Part shown: in pieces, positions 32,633-40,427 of the stretch
Layout: every line of letters begins with the position of its first letter
Numbering within the stretch: position 1 is the stretch's first letter
Source of the DNA: Synergistaceae bacterium
GTDB lineage: Bacteria; Synergistota; Synergistia; Synergistales; Synergistaceae
Direction of reading: 5' to 3'
Assembly: GCA_031258255.1 (NCBI GenBank)
Contig: JAIRNC010000058.1
Span: 1 to 47,101 of the forward strand
Length of the DNA stretch: 47,101 nucleotides
Made by a program: the position numbers and the translations under genes
Notes under the pieces: generated by a model
Database searches by the model: none
What the model was told of the DNA's origin: nothing
Seen by the model: only the letters and a program-made list of their open reading frames with translations

Positions 32633-33459
32633 GGGTGATCGATTTACGCCTGACGCGGGAACCGAATCTGCCATTAGAGGCGGAACGGCTGCGCCCGGAC
32701 TCGCTGGAGCAGACGACCTTGGACGAAATATACGCCTTGCCGCTGCTGTACGGCAATCAAACGGCGGAGGCCGGAGAGTTTTTGCGGGGCGAAATACGGG
32801 AGACGGGTGACGCGCCTGGCGTCTCGCTGATTCTGCGCGGCGATTTCAGGCGGGTGAAACGTCTGGGACAGGGAATGCAGAGCGGCGAACTGATCATCGA
32901 GGGATCGTGCGGCTTCCACGCCGGCGCCGAGATGGGCGGCGGCAGGATCACCATACGCGGCGACGCGGGGGATTGGCTTGGCGCGCACATGACAGGCGGG
33001 GTTATCCGCGTCGAGGGCAGCGCGGGGCATTGGGCCGGGGCCTCTTATCGGGGCAAAACCCAAGGGATGCGCGGCGGCGCCATAATCATCCACGGCAACG
33101 CCGGACGGATGACCGGCACCAAGATGCGCGGCGGTTTGATCGTAGTGAACGGCGACTGCCTCGAGTTTCCGGGGTACGACATGAACGCCGGGACAATCCT
33201 GATAGCGGGGCATAGCGGACGGCATATCGGCAGCGGCATGGTGCGCGGCACCATCATAGTCCGGGAGGGGCACGACCTGCTGCCGACCTTTTACCATGAC
33301 TGCACATATCAGCCTCCTTTCTGGCAGTTGATGCGCTCTTATATCGAGACGCAGGGCCTCGTGCTGGATGGCTGGGATGTCGATTGCTTCTTTGACCGTT
33401 ACAGCGGCGAGGCGATGACCGGAGGCAAGGGAGAGGTGCTGCTGTGTCACACGGCTTAA
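32629..33459 (+). CDS. fmdC: Formylmethanofuran dehydrogenase subunit C
   Basis: 276 residues. A series of glycine-rich repeats (GGGRITIRGDAGDWLGAHM, GGVIRVEGSAGHWAGASY, GGAIIIHGNAGRMTG, and so on) form the GXGXG beta-helix found in FwdC/FhcC and in glutamate synthase C-terminal domains. FwdC is a structural subunit of the complex. It begins at ATGA overlap with ftr and ends 19 nt before the RimK-like gene. Confidence 0.92.
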   Translation: MRVIDLRLTREPNLPLEAERLRPDSLEQTTLDEIYALPLLYGNQTAEAGEFLRGEIRETGDAPGVSLILRGDFRRVKRLGQGMQSGELIIEGSCGFHAGAEMGGGRITIRGDAGDWLGAHMTGGVIRVEGSAGHWAGASYRGKTQGMRGGAIIIHGNAGRMTGTKMRGGLIVVNGDCLEFPGYDMNAGTILIAGHSGRHIGSGMVRGTIIVREGHDLLPTFYHDCTYQPPFWQLMRSYIETQGLVLDGWDVDCFFDRYSGEAMTGGKGEVLLCHTA

Positions 33460-33478
33460 AGGCGAAGAGACCGGCCTG

Positions 33479-34366
33479 ATGTCTCCCAGCCATGGGAAGA
33501 TCGGCATTCTAGGCACAGCTAAAGGCGAACAGACCATATTGCTGCAACGGGCGCTCAAAGCCCGTGGCGCGGCTGTACAGATCATACACCCCAAAAAACT
33601 CAGCTGCTGGCTGCCGGGCGAGACGGTGGGAGTCACGGCTGCGGAGGAGACGGTGCGTCTGCTCGATCTGCGGGGGCTGGTGGTGCGCTGGCTGCCGGGC
33701 GGATCCCTGGAACAGGTGGTGTTCCGGCTGAACGCGCTTCATCGCCTGGAGCAGAGCGGGCTGCGCGTGATCAACAGCGTGGACACGTTGGAGCGGACGG
33801 TCGACAAATACTACACCACGTCGCTGCTGGCTTCGACCGGACTGCCGGTGCCGCGCACATTGGTGACCGAGCGTTACGACGACGCGATGCGGGCTGTCCG
33901 GGAGTGGGGTTCTGTGGTTATAAAGCCCGTGTTCGGCTCACAGGGGCAGGGGATGGTGCGGGTCGATGACCCGAATATGGCTCACCGCGTGCTGCGCGCC
34001 CTGGAGATGGGGCGCTACCTTTATTACGTGCAGGAATACTTGCCCCACGAGGGCGTGGATTACCGGCTGTTCGTCATCGACGGACGGGTGACGGGCGCTA
34101 TGCGCCGCCGCTCCGAGAACTGGTGCACCAACATCGCCTGCGGTGGCCAGGCTGAACCCTTTGAGGCCCCAGATTCCTTCTGCCAGCTGGCTTTAGCGGC
34201 CTCAGATCTGCTGGGTGCGGATTATCTGGGAGTGGACATCCTGTGCAGCGAGGGCAGCCCCTATCTGCTCGAAGCCAACGGAATCCCCGGCTGGCTGGGC
34301 TTGCAGACAGTGCTAAAATGCGATATTGCGGACGAACTGGCCGCGTTTATTCTGGGGGTGTGCTGA
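33479..34366 (+). CDS. RimK-family glutamate ligase (MptN-like) of the fmd operon
   Basis: 295 residues with ATP-grasp features of the RimK family: SVVIKPVFGSQGQGMVRV, YVQEYLPHEGVDYRLFVIDG, and LGVDILCSEGSPYLLEANGIPG at the metal site. RimK relatives add glutamates; MptN of methanogens adds one to H4MPT, and methylofuran of methylotrophs carries a polyglutamate tail. In this operon it is likely to glutamylate methanofuran or H4MPT, but the acceptor is inference. It is the last gene before a strong terminator. Confidence 0.82.
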   Translation: MSPSHGKIGILGTAKGEQTILLQRALKARGAAVQIIHPKKLSCWLPGETVGVTAAEETVRLLDLRGLVVRWLPGGSLEQVVFRLNALHRLEQSGLRVINSVDTLERTVDKYYTTSLLASTGLPVPRTLVTERYDDAMRAVREWGSVVIKPVFGSQGQGMVRVDDPNMAHRVLRALEMGRYLYYVQEYLPHEGVDYRLFVIDGRVTGAMRRRSENWCTNIACGGQAEPFEAPDSFCQLALAASDLLGADYLGVDILCSEGSPYLLEANGIPGWLGLQTVLKCDIADELAAFILGVC

Positions 34367-34373
34367 CATAATA

Positions 34374-34427
34374 AAAGCGCGGGGGGAACGATGTCCCTGC
34401 CGGATGTGGGCAGCGCCCGCGCTTTTT
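34374..34427 (+). terminator. Rho-independent terminator of the fmd operon
   Basis: Arms AAAGCGCGGG and CCCGCGCTTT with a hairpin-containing loop and a trailing TTTTT lie 8 nt past the RimK-like stop. Confidence 0.85.
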
Positions 34428-34436
34428 CATTCGTAA

Positions 34437-34568
34437 TAGTCTCCGAGCCCTGAGATCCTAAAGCGAAGAGCCGCAGCCATCTTCTTTGCCAAGGATCCAG
34501 GGCCTGGGCTGCAAGCCTGCGGAGTAGCGGGAGAAATCCCTCTGCTTGCCTATTTAGCGAAGGAGATG
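34437..34568 (+). ncRNA. Candidate molybdenum/tungsten cofactor riboswitch upstream of moeA
   Basis: The leader shows features I associate with the Moco RNA motif. TCTCCGAGCC at the 5' end pairs through TCTCC/GGAGA with GCGAAGGAGA at the 3' end. A CCTAAAG stretch resembles a GNRA tetraloop receptor, and a GGGA-GAAA-TCCC hairpin is enclosed by GCAAGC/GCTTGC. GCAGCC (34473) can also pair with GGCTGC (34507). It lies between the fmd terminator and moeA, where such RNAs sense Moco or Tuco. No promoter is obvious. Confidence 0.6.
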
Positions 34569-34618
34569 CATGGAATGACGCTGCTGGGCGCAGTCACAAC
34601 GCTCTGGCCGCTGAATTT

Positions 34619-34660
34619 GCGTGTCTCGTGCAGGTTTTTTATTTTAGGGGGGTGACACGC
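34619..34660 (+). promoter_or_regulatory. Inverted repeat enclosing the moeA ribosome site
   Basis: GCGTGTC (34619-34625) and its exact complement GACACGC (34654-34660) surround the moeA Shine-Dalgarno AGGGGGGTG, with the second arm directly touching the ATG. This could be the expression platform of the upstream RNA, controlling translation. A T-rich tract also lies in the loop. Confidence 0.5.
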
Positions 34661-35884
34661 ATGAAAACGATGCTCAGTTTGGACGAAGCGTCCGAAATCA
34701 TGTCGGGAATATGCCAAGCTACTGGCACAGAAAGCGTGGAGCTGATGGAGGCGCTCGACAGGGTGCTGGCGGAGGATGTCCGTGCGGCTGAAGACATCCC
34801 GCCCTTCGACCGCTCGCCTTTCGACGGGTATGCCCTGCGGGCGGCGGATCTGGCATCGGCCTCAGCGGAGCAGCCGGCGACGCTCCGCGTCACAGAGGAG
34901 ATCCCGGCCGGAAATACGCCTGCGCGCACAGTGAATCCCGGACAAGCGGCAAAGATCATGACCGGCTCGCCGATTCCTCCCGGCGCTGATTGCGTGGTAA
35001 AATTTGAGGAAGTCAGCGCTGAGGGCGCGCATGTGATCGTCTCCGCACCGTTCCCGTCAGGCCGAAACATCATCCCGGCAGGCGAGGATATGGGGAAGGG
35101 GGCGATGGCGGCTCAAAAAGGCACCGTGATCAATCCAGCTATGATCGGTCTGCTGGCTTCATTGGGGATCCAGGATGTCCCCGTATACCTGCGGCCTAAA
35201 GTGGCGATCCTCAGCACCGGCAACGAAATCGTACCCACCGGCGCGGCGGTTTTGCCTCCTGGTAAAATCCGCGACAGCAGCGCGTTCGCCTTGGCCGGCG
35301 CCTTGCGGACGAATGGGGCGGCACCGCTTTTTCTGGGCATCGCGCGGGATGAGGCGGAAGTTATCGGAGAGGCGATCGAGGATGGGCTGCGGGACGCCGA
35401 TATGGTGATCACGACTGGCGGCGTCTCTGTCGGGGATTACGACATGGTCAAGGAGGCTGTCCGACAAATCGGCGCAGACGCCCTTTTCTGGCGCATCCGC
35501 ATAAAGCCGGGCGCTGCGATTCTGGCGGCGCTGAAGCACGGCAAGCTGATCCTGTGCCTTTCAGGCAACCCGGGCGCTGCGATGATCAGCTTCCAACTGC
35601 TCGCCGCGCCGTTTATCCGGCGGATCGCTGGTCATGCCCGGTGGCAGAACAGGGAGATCGACGTGACTTTAAAAGAGGGGTTTAAGAAACCTAGCCTATG
35701 CAAGCGTCTGGTGCGCGGCCATCTCGTCATCGAAGACGGACGCGCCGTCATGTCCGTGACCGAAAATCAGGGGAACGGCGTTCTGAGTTCATTCATTGGC
35801 GCCGACCTCCTGGGAGCGATCCCGGAAGGCAGCGGCCCTGTCCCCCCAGGGACGCGCATCAAAGCATACATGACGGGCGGCTAA
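34661..35884 (+). CDS. moeA: Molybdopterin molybdenumtransferase MoeA
   Basis: 407 residues, normal for MoeA, which inserts molybdate or tungstate into adenylated molybdopterin. Motifs: FDRSPFDGYALRAADL, PAGEDMGKGAMA, TTGGVSVGDYDMVKEAV, LCLSGNPGAAMISF. The start is ATG 34661; the ORF-track start at 34628 lies within the leader repeat. It opens a group with an AOR-family gene and mobA, supplying cofactor to enzymes such as Fmd. Confidence 0.93.
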   Translation: MKTMLSLDEASEIMSGICQATGTESVELMEALDRVLAEDVRAAEDIPPFDRSPFDGYALRAADLASASAEQPATLRVTEEIPAGNTPARTVNPGQAAKIMTGSPIPPGADCVVKFEEVSAEGAHVIVSAPFPSGRNIIPAGEDMGKGAMAAQKGTVINPAMIGLLASLGIQDVPVYLRPKVAILSTGNEIVPTGAAVLPPGKIRDSSAFALAGALRTNGAAPLFLGIARDEAEVIGEAIEDGLRDADMVITTGGVSVGDYDMVKEAVRQIGADALFWRIRIKPGAAILAALKHGKLILCLSGNPGAAMISFQLLAAPFIRRIAGHARWQNREIDVTLKEGFKKPSLCKRLVRGHLVIEDGRAVMSVTENQGNGVLSSFIGADLLGAIPEGSGPVPPGTRIKAYMTGG

Positions 35885-35946
35885 CGATAGGCGGCAGGGC
35901 CAATGAAATCAAGTGCCGTATATGATCAATTATCAGGCAGGTGTTC

Positions 35947-37836
35947 ATGGTGAGCAGCTTTGTTTTTCCTGATGCCGTTATTTTGAACGTAGACCTAGGG
36001 CGGGGGACCGTGCGGCGTGAAATTATACCAGGCCGGGACTACAGGCTGTATCCTGGCGGTTCTGCCCTGGCTGTTCGCCTCCTGCTAGAAAAGATGAACC
36101 CTGGCGTGGACGCGCTCTCCCCCGGCAATCCGCTCGTCTTTGCCGTTTCCCCATTTACCGGGCTGCCGGCTGCGGGGTTGAGCCGCATAGCGGCGGCCGC
36201 CAAGAGCCCTCTCTCGGGAGGCGTCGGCGACAGCCAGGCCGGTGGGTTCCTGCCGGCCGAGTTCGCGGCGAACGGACTCAGCGCCTTGGTCGTGAGCGGC
36301 AGGTCGGAACGGCCCGTGTACCTCCATCTAAAGGACGGCACCGCCGAGATCAGGCCGGCTGGGCATATATGGGGGATGACTACAGGCGACGGGGAGGATG
36401 CCATCCGCAGCGAACTGGGCGACGTCGAGATAGCGCAGATAGGGCCTGCGGGCGAGAGGCTGGTGCGCTTCGCGTGCATCGTACACAACTGCTCCAGGGC
36501 CAACGGCAGGACCGGCATAGGCGCAGTGATGGGCGCAAAAAATCTCCGCGCCCTCGCCGTATCCCGCGCCACAAAACCTCGCCCGGCTGACCCGGAGGCT
36601 TTCAGCGACATAAACCACAGGCTCGCGGGAAAGCTGAACGATCCCTTCTGGAAGGATTTCAAGGACACCGGCACCCCTGGCAACGTGGAACCACTGCGCG
36701 ACATGGGCTATCTGCCTAAAAACAACTACAGCAGCGGCTGGTTCCCGGATTTCAAGGACATCCGCATAAAGGGGGGCGGGAAATGTTACGTCTGCCCCTT
36801 GGCGTGCAAGCGCGTCGCGGAAAAATCGCCAGGCGTGGAACCTCGCTACGGCGGCCCTGAGTACGGCACCATAGCGGCGGTGGGTTCGTATTGCGGGATA
36901 ACCTCGGGCGAATCCATAAAAATATCGCACCAGATATGCAATATGTACGGGATGGACACGATCTCCTGCGGCGCGACCGTATCGTTCGCCCTAGATTGCT
37001 TTTCAAGGGGGATGATCTCCGAAAGGGAGGCCGGGATGAAGCTCTCTTTCGGGGACTCCGAATCGGTTCACCGGCTCATGATGATGGTGGCGAAACGCGA
37101 GGGCATCGGGGACGTATTGGCAGAGGGCAGCGCGAGGGCCGCTCAGATCATAGGGAGGGGCGCACCCGACCTCGTTACCGCCACGAAGGGACAGGAACTC
37201 CCGGCTCACATGCCCCACTTTAAACCGTCATTGAGCCTGATATATGCTGTGAACCCCGGAGGGGCGGATCATCAGTCCAGCGAGCACGACACGATGCTCT
37301 TTGCGCAGGAGGGCAGCTCCGCCCGTAGCTGGCTCTCGTCCCTGGGGGTGAGCGACGAAAGTTTCAGGAAGCCGAGTTCACGGAAGGATAAAGAGGACAC
37401 GATGGGGATTGACGAGTCCAGGGTACGATTCGCCATACTGACCCAGCGCTTTTATTCCCTGCTCGACACGCTCTGCCTCTGTCAGTTCGTATGGGGGCCG
37501 AGCTGGCAGGCTCTGGGGCCTGGGGATGTACTGGACATGGCCTCGTCTGGCATAGGGTGGGAGACGTCCATCGAGGAACTGATGGAAATCGGGGAGAGGA
37601 AGCTCAACATGATGCGGCAGTTCAACGCCAGGGAGGGTTTCACCAAGGACGACGACACCCTGCCGCGCCGCTTTTTCGAACCACTGCCGGACGGCCCGTC
37701 CAAGGGGGCGCGAATCGACAGGCGTAATTTCGACGAGGCGCGAGAGCTCTATTACTCCTTAGCCGGGTGGGACGCGTCCACTGGTAACCCTACCCCGGAA
37801 AAGCTCAAGTCACTATCGCTGGAATGGCTCTTATGA
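35947..37836 (+). CDS. Aldehyde:ferredoxin oxidoreductase family tungstoenzyme
   Basis: 629 residues (631 if the GTG at 35941 is used). N-terminal VDLGRGTVRREIIP and the PGGSALAVRLLLE region fit the AOR pterin-binding domain. Cluster cysteines are visible in CYVCPLACK (CX2CX3C) and in LLDTLCLCQF near the C-terminus. Such enzymes oxidise aldehydes, or reduce acids, with ferredoxin using a W-bis-pterin. Substrate specificity cannot be inferred. It overlaps mobA by 4 nt (ATGA), tying it to cofactor synthesis. The first 30 residues before the domain are ordinary. Confidence 0.92.
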   Translation: MVSSFVFPDAVILNVDLGRGTVRREIIPGRDYRLYPGGSALAVRLLLEKMNPGVDALSPGNPLVFAVSPFTGLPAAGLSRIAAAAKSPLSGGVGDSQAGGFLPAEFAANGLSALVVSGRSERPVYLHLKDGTAEIRPAGHIWGMTTGDGEDAIRSELGDVEIAQIGPAGERLVRFACIVHNCSRANGRTGIGAVMGAKNLRALAVSRATKPRPADPEAFSDINHRLAGKLNDPFWKDFKDTGTPGNVEPLRDMGYLPKNNYSSGWFPDFKDIRIKGGGKCYVCPLACKRVAEKSPGVEPRYGGPEYGTIAAVGSYCGITSGESIKISHQICNMYGMDTISCGATVSFALDCFSRGMISEREAGMKLSFGDSESVHRLMMMVAKREGIGDVLAEGSARAAQIIGRGAPDLVTATKGQELPAHMPHFKPSLSLIYAVNPGGADHQSSEHDTMLFAQEGSSARSWLSSLGVSDESFRKPSSRKDKEDTMGIDESRVRFAILTQRFYSLLDTLCLCQFVWGPSWQALGPGDVLDMASSGIGWETSIEELMEIGERKLNMMRQFNAREGFTKDDDTLPRRFFEPLPDGPSKGARIDRRNFDEARELYYSLAGWDASTGNPTPEKLKSLSLEWLL

Positions 37837-38420
37837 CCACCCCAGAGACGATGAGCGCCGTCGTGCTGGCAGGCGGGCGCAGCAGCCGCATGGGATCCGA
37901 TAAGGCGCTGCTCAAGTGGGGAGAGAAAAATTTCCTGGAGACGATACTCCGGGCGCTCTCGATGTTTCCCGACGTCATGATATCGGCAGCGGACAAGGAA
38001 AGCTACAGATGGGCTCACGCAAGAGTCGTAGCGGACATCTACCGAGACACCGGGCCGGTCGGGGGCATCTACTCGTCCTTGGTCGCCAGCGAACGGGATT
38101 ACCTCTTCGTCACGGCGTGCGACACGCCTCTTTTGAGCGCCTCCCTGATCGGCGAGATATGCCGCGCCGCCGAGGGGTGCCACTGTTGCGTGGCCCGCGA
38201 CGAAAACGGCCTTGTGCACTCCCTCTGCGGCGCCTATCACAAAAGCATGATACCGATATTCAAGGATCAGATAGAGAAGGGGCGCTACAAGATCGCGCTG
38301 GCCTACGACAAGGTGACGATCAAATATCTCGACCTCTCCCCACGGCAGTCAGCAGAACTCAGGAATTTCAACACGGAAGGGGAATACAAGAAGCTGATCG
38401 GTTCGTCCGGGCCAGCGTAG
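37833..38420 (+). CDS. mobA: Molybdenum cofactor guanylyltransferase MobA
   Basis: 195 residues. The nucleotide-binding N-terminus VVLAGGRSSRMGSDKALLKW is diagnostic of MobA, and DTGPVGGIYSSLVAS and VTACDTPLLS follow as in the family. It adds GMP to molybdopterin to make the dinucleotide form needed by bis-MGD enzymes such as Fmd. The start at ATG 37833 overlaps the AOR stop; an upstream ATG at 37824 lies inside the AOR gene. Confidence 0.92.
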   Translation: MTTPETMSAVVLAGGRSSRMGSDKALLKWGEKNFLETILRALSMFPDVMISAADKESYRWAHARVVADIYRDTGPVGGIYSSLVASERDYLFVTACDTPLLSASLIGEICRAAEGCHCCVARDENGLVHSLCGAYHKSMIPIFKDQIEKGRYKIALAYDKVTIKYLDLSPRQSAELRNFNTEGEYKKLIGSSGPA

Positions 38421-38451
38421 ACGGTTCACGAAGAACTGGAGAGACGCTCAG

Positions 38452-39009
38452 ATGCTGTATAATCATAGGATGAAATTATCGCGTGGAAACGTCCGTCCGA
38501 CGACAGGCAAGGTTCAGGGTGCGCTCTTCAACATACTCCGCGCCTCGCAGGACATTGATGGCGCGCGCTTTTTGGATCTTTTCTCTGGCACCGGGCAGGT
38601 CGCGCTGGAAGCGCTCTCGCGCGGCGCGACATCAGTGGTGGCCGTTGAGTCGTCCCGCGTCCAGGCCCGCTTGATAAATTCCAGGTTGAGCGAGATTTGC
38701 GGTGAACGAGAGGCACTGTGCGTGGCTAGGGACGTGAGGCGGGCGATCCCGTCCTTAGCCAAAGGGCGCGCGTTCAGCGTGATCTTCGCCGACCCGCCTT
38801 ACGGCATGGGCTGGGGGGAATCGCTCCCTAAGCTCATCGCCAGTCACGACGCCATACTCGCCCCCGGCGGCCTGCTCGTCCTGGAGCGCTCAATACGTGA
38901 CAGAGCCTCTGACGCCAGCGACCTCGGCGGGGCATTTACGGGACGCGATGACAGGGCATACGGCGATACCGTGCTGTCCTTCTATCGCAAAATAAAGACC
39001 GGGGAGTGA
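38452..39009 (+). CDS. rsmD: 16S rRNA (guanine966-N2)-methyltransferase RsmD
   Basis: 185 residues. RPTTGKVQGALFNIL, FLDLFSGTGQVALEALSRGA and the catalytic IFADPPYGMG identify RsmD. It methylates G966 in 16S rRNA. The N-terminus is a little shorter than usual. A GGAGAG site precedes ATG 38452 (an ATG at 38470 is possible). It overlaps coaD by 4 nt, a common rsmD-coaD pairing. Confidence 0.9.
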   Translation: MLYNHRMKLSRGNVRPTTGKVQGALFNILRASQDIDGARFLDLFSGTGQVALEALSRGATSVVAVESSRVQARLINSRLSEICGEREALCVARDVRRAIPSLAKGRAFSVIFADPPYGMGWGESLPKLIASHDAILAPGGLLVLERSIRDRASDASDLGGAFTGRDDRAYGDTVLSFYRKIKTGE

Positions 39010-39506
39010 GTTCCTTGAACCGAGCTGTGTATCCAGGATCCTTCGACCCGTTCACGAACGGACACCTAGATATTACGGAGAGGGGGGCCAGGCTCTTCGA
39101 CGAGCTCATCGTGGCCGTCCTCATGAACTCAGAGAAGAACGCCATGTTCAGCGTGGACGAGCGCAAGATGATGGCAAGGGAGGCCGTGGTCCATCTGCCG
39201 AACGTAAGGGTCATGTCCTTCGACGGGCTTCTGGTGAATTTTTTGAGGCGCGAGAAGAGCCGCGTGATACTCCGAGGGCTGCGGGCCCTGTCGGATTTCG
39301 AGTACGAGTTCCAGCTGGCTCAGATGAACAGGCAGCTCGCGCCGGAAACCGAGACGTTCTTCATGGTGACGGACGCCAAGTACTCCTACCTGTCGAGCCG
39401 CAACGTCAAGGAGGTTTTCAGCTTCGGTGGCGCGATACAGGAGTTCGTCCCCCCAGGCGTGTTCCGGAGGATGCGCGAGCGCGTCCCGCCGAGGGGCCTT
39501 AGCTGA
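39006..39506 (+). CDS. coaD: Phosphopantetheine adenylyltransferase CoaD
   Basis: 166 residues. AVYPGSFDPFTNGHLDI at the N-terminus, ILRGLRALSDFEYEFQLAQMN and the C-terminal SYLSSRNVKEV are signature CoaD segments. It makes dephospho-CoA from 4'-phosphopantetheine. The GTG start overlaps the rsmD stop (GTGA). It converges on the minus-strand gene at 39510 with only 3 nt between and no visible terminator. Confidence 0.95.
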   Translation: MSSLNRAVYPGSFDPFTNGHLDITERGARLFDELIVAVLMNSEKNAMFSVDERKMMAREAVVHLPNVRVMSFDGLLVNFLRREKSRVILRGLRALSDFEYEFQLAQMNRQLAPETETFFMVTDAKYSYLSSRNVKEVFSFGGAIQEFVPPGVFRRMRERVPPRGLS

Positions 39507-39509
39507 GAA

Positions 39510-40427
39510 TCACTCCAGCCAGAAGTTCGCGGACTCTATGGCCTTGCCACCCCTCTGGGCGATAAGGGCCAGCAGCGCCGCGCCAGACGACGAATCCGGG
39601 AGCTTGCGCAAGAGGCCTACGCCGCCGTGCGTGACTACTATGTAGGTTTCGTCCGGCGAACCCTTGCCCCATCGCGCCATTCGCGCCAGGTCTTCGGGAT
39701 CCCGCGCCTCTGGGAACATGCCGAGCGCGAGCTCGACGCCGAACGCCGTTATCATGCCCCTCGTACCGTCCACGGCCTCCCTCAGACGCGGTGTGGGCTT
39801 CCCTGCTGTACGGCTCGCCAGGGCGTCCTCCTTCAAGAAGGCCACGAACTCACCCGAGAGGAGGCCAGAGCGGTGCAGCGTCCTGACAAAACTGGGGTAC
39901 CACTTGCCCGATAAGCCGAGACCCGCCTCCTCGAGAGCGGAGGCGATCTCCTCCGATTCGTCGTCCGCCCGCCCCGGGAGGTCCGATTTGGATATTCCCC
40001 TGTTGTTGAGCAGTATATTGGACAAGAGGCCACCGAACAGCTCCTCCGTGCTGCTCCCTCCTCCGGACAAAAAACCGGTCACGAACCCCAGGCCCGTTTC
40101 GAGGGGGGACTTGCCGCCCCTTGATTTCGCCCCCAGACCCTCCATCAGGTCGCGCACCGTCTCCTGCCCAGGCATGGACGGGTTTCGCGCGACGTAGGAC
40201 GCGAGACGCCCTGCCTCGTCGTACCGCCCGTCCCTTATGAGATCCGCCACGTCCGTCGAGTAATCCGCGAGCTTCATGCCGTCGAGCTTCCAGTCTAAAA
40301 CCGACGCGCGGACGCCGGGGTCCCTCAGCGCGTAGACGACAAGCAAAGCGCTGATCGCGAGGACGACCGCAGCAATCAGCGCCGCCTTTGCCGCGGTGCC
40401 GCCTCTTGCGGATGCATCCTGCCTCAT
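39510..40427 (-). CDS. Hypothetical membrane-anchored protein
   Basis: 305 residues of unknown function. One N-terminal membrane helix (AALIAAVVLAISALLVVYAL, about residues 13-32) suggests anchoring with the rest outside the cytoplasm. The middle is rich in Gly/Ser (FLSGGGSSTEELFGG). No catalytic motif is visible. The start is ATG 40427, overlapping the amidohydrolase stop as ATGA, with GGTGAA upstream; the pair is an operon. Confidence 0.7.
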   Translation of the reverse strand: MRQDASARGGTAAKAALIAAVVLAISALLVVYALRDPGVRASVLDWKLDGMKLADYSTDVADLIRDGRYDEAGRLASYVARNPSMPGQETVRDLMEGLGAKSRGGKSPLETGLGFVTGFLSGGGSSTEELFGGLLSNILLNNRGISKSDLPGRADDESEEIASALEEAGLGLSGKWYPSFVRTLHRSGLLSGEFVAFLKEDALASRTAGKPTPRLREAVDGTRGMITAFGVELALGMFPEARDPEDLARMARWGKGSPDETYIVVTHGGVGLLRKLPDSSSGAALLALIAQRGGKAIESANFWLE

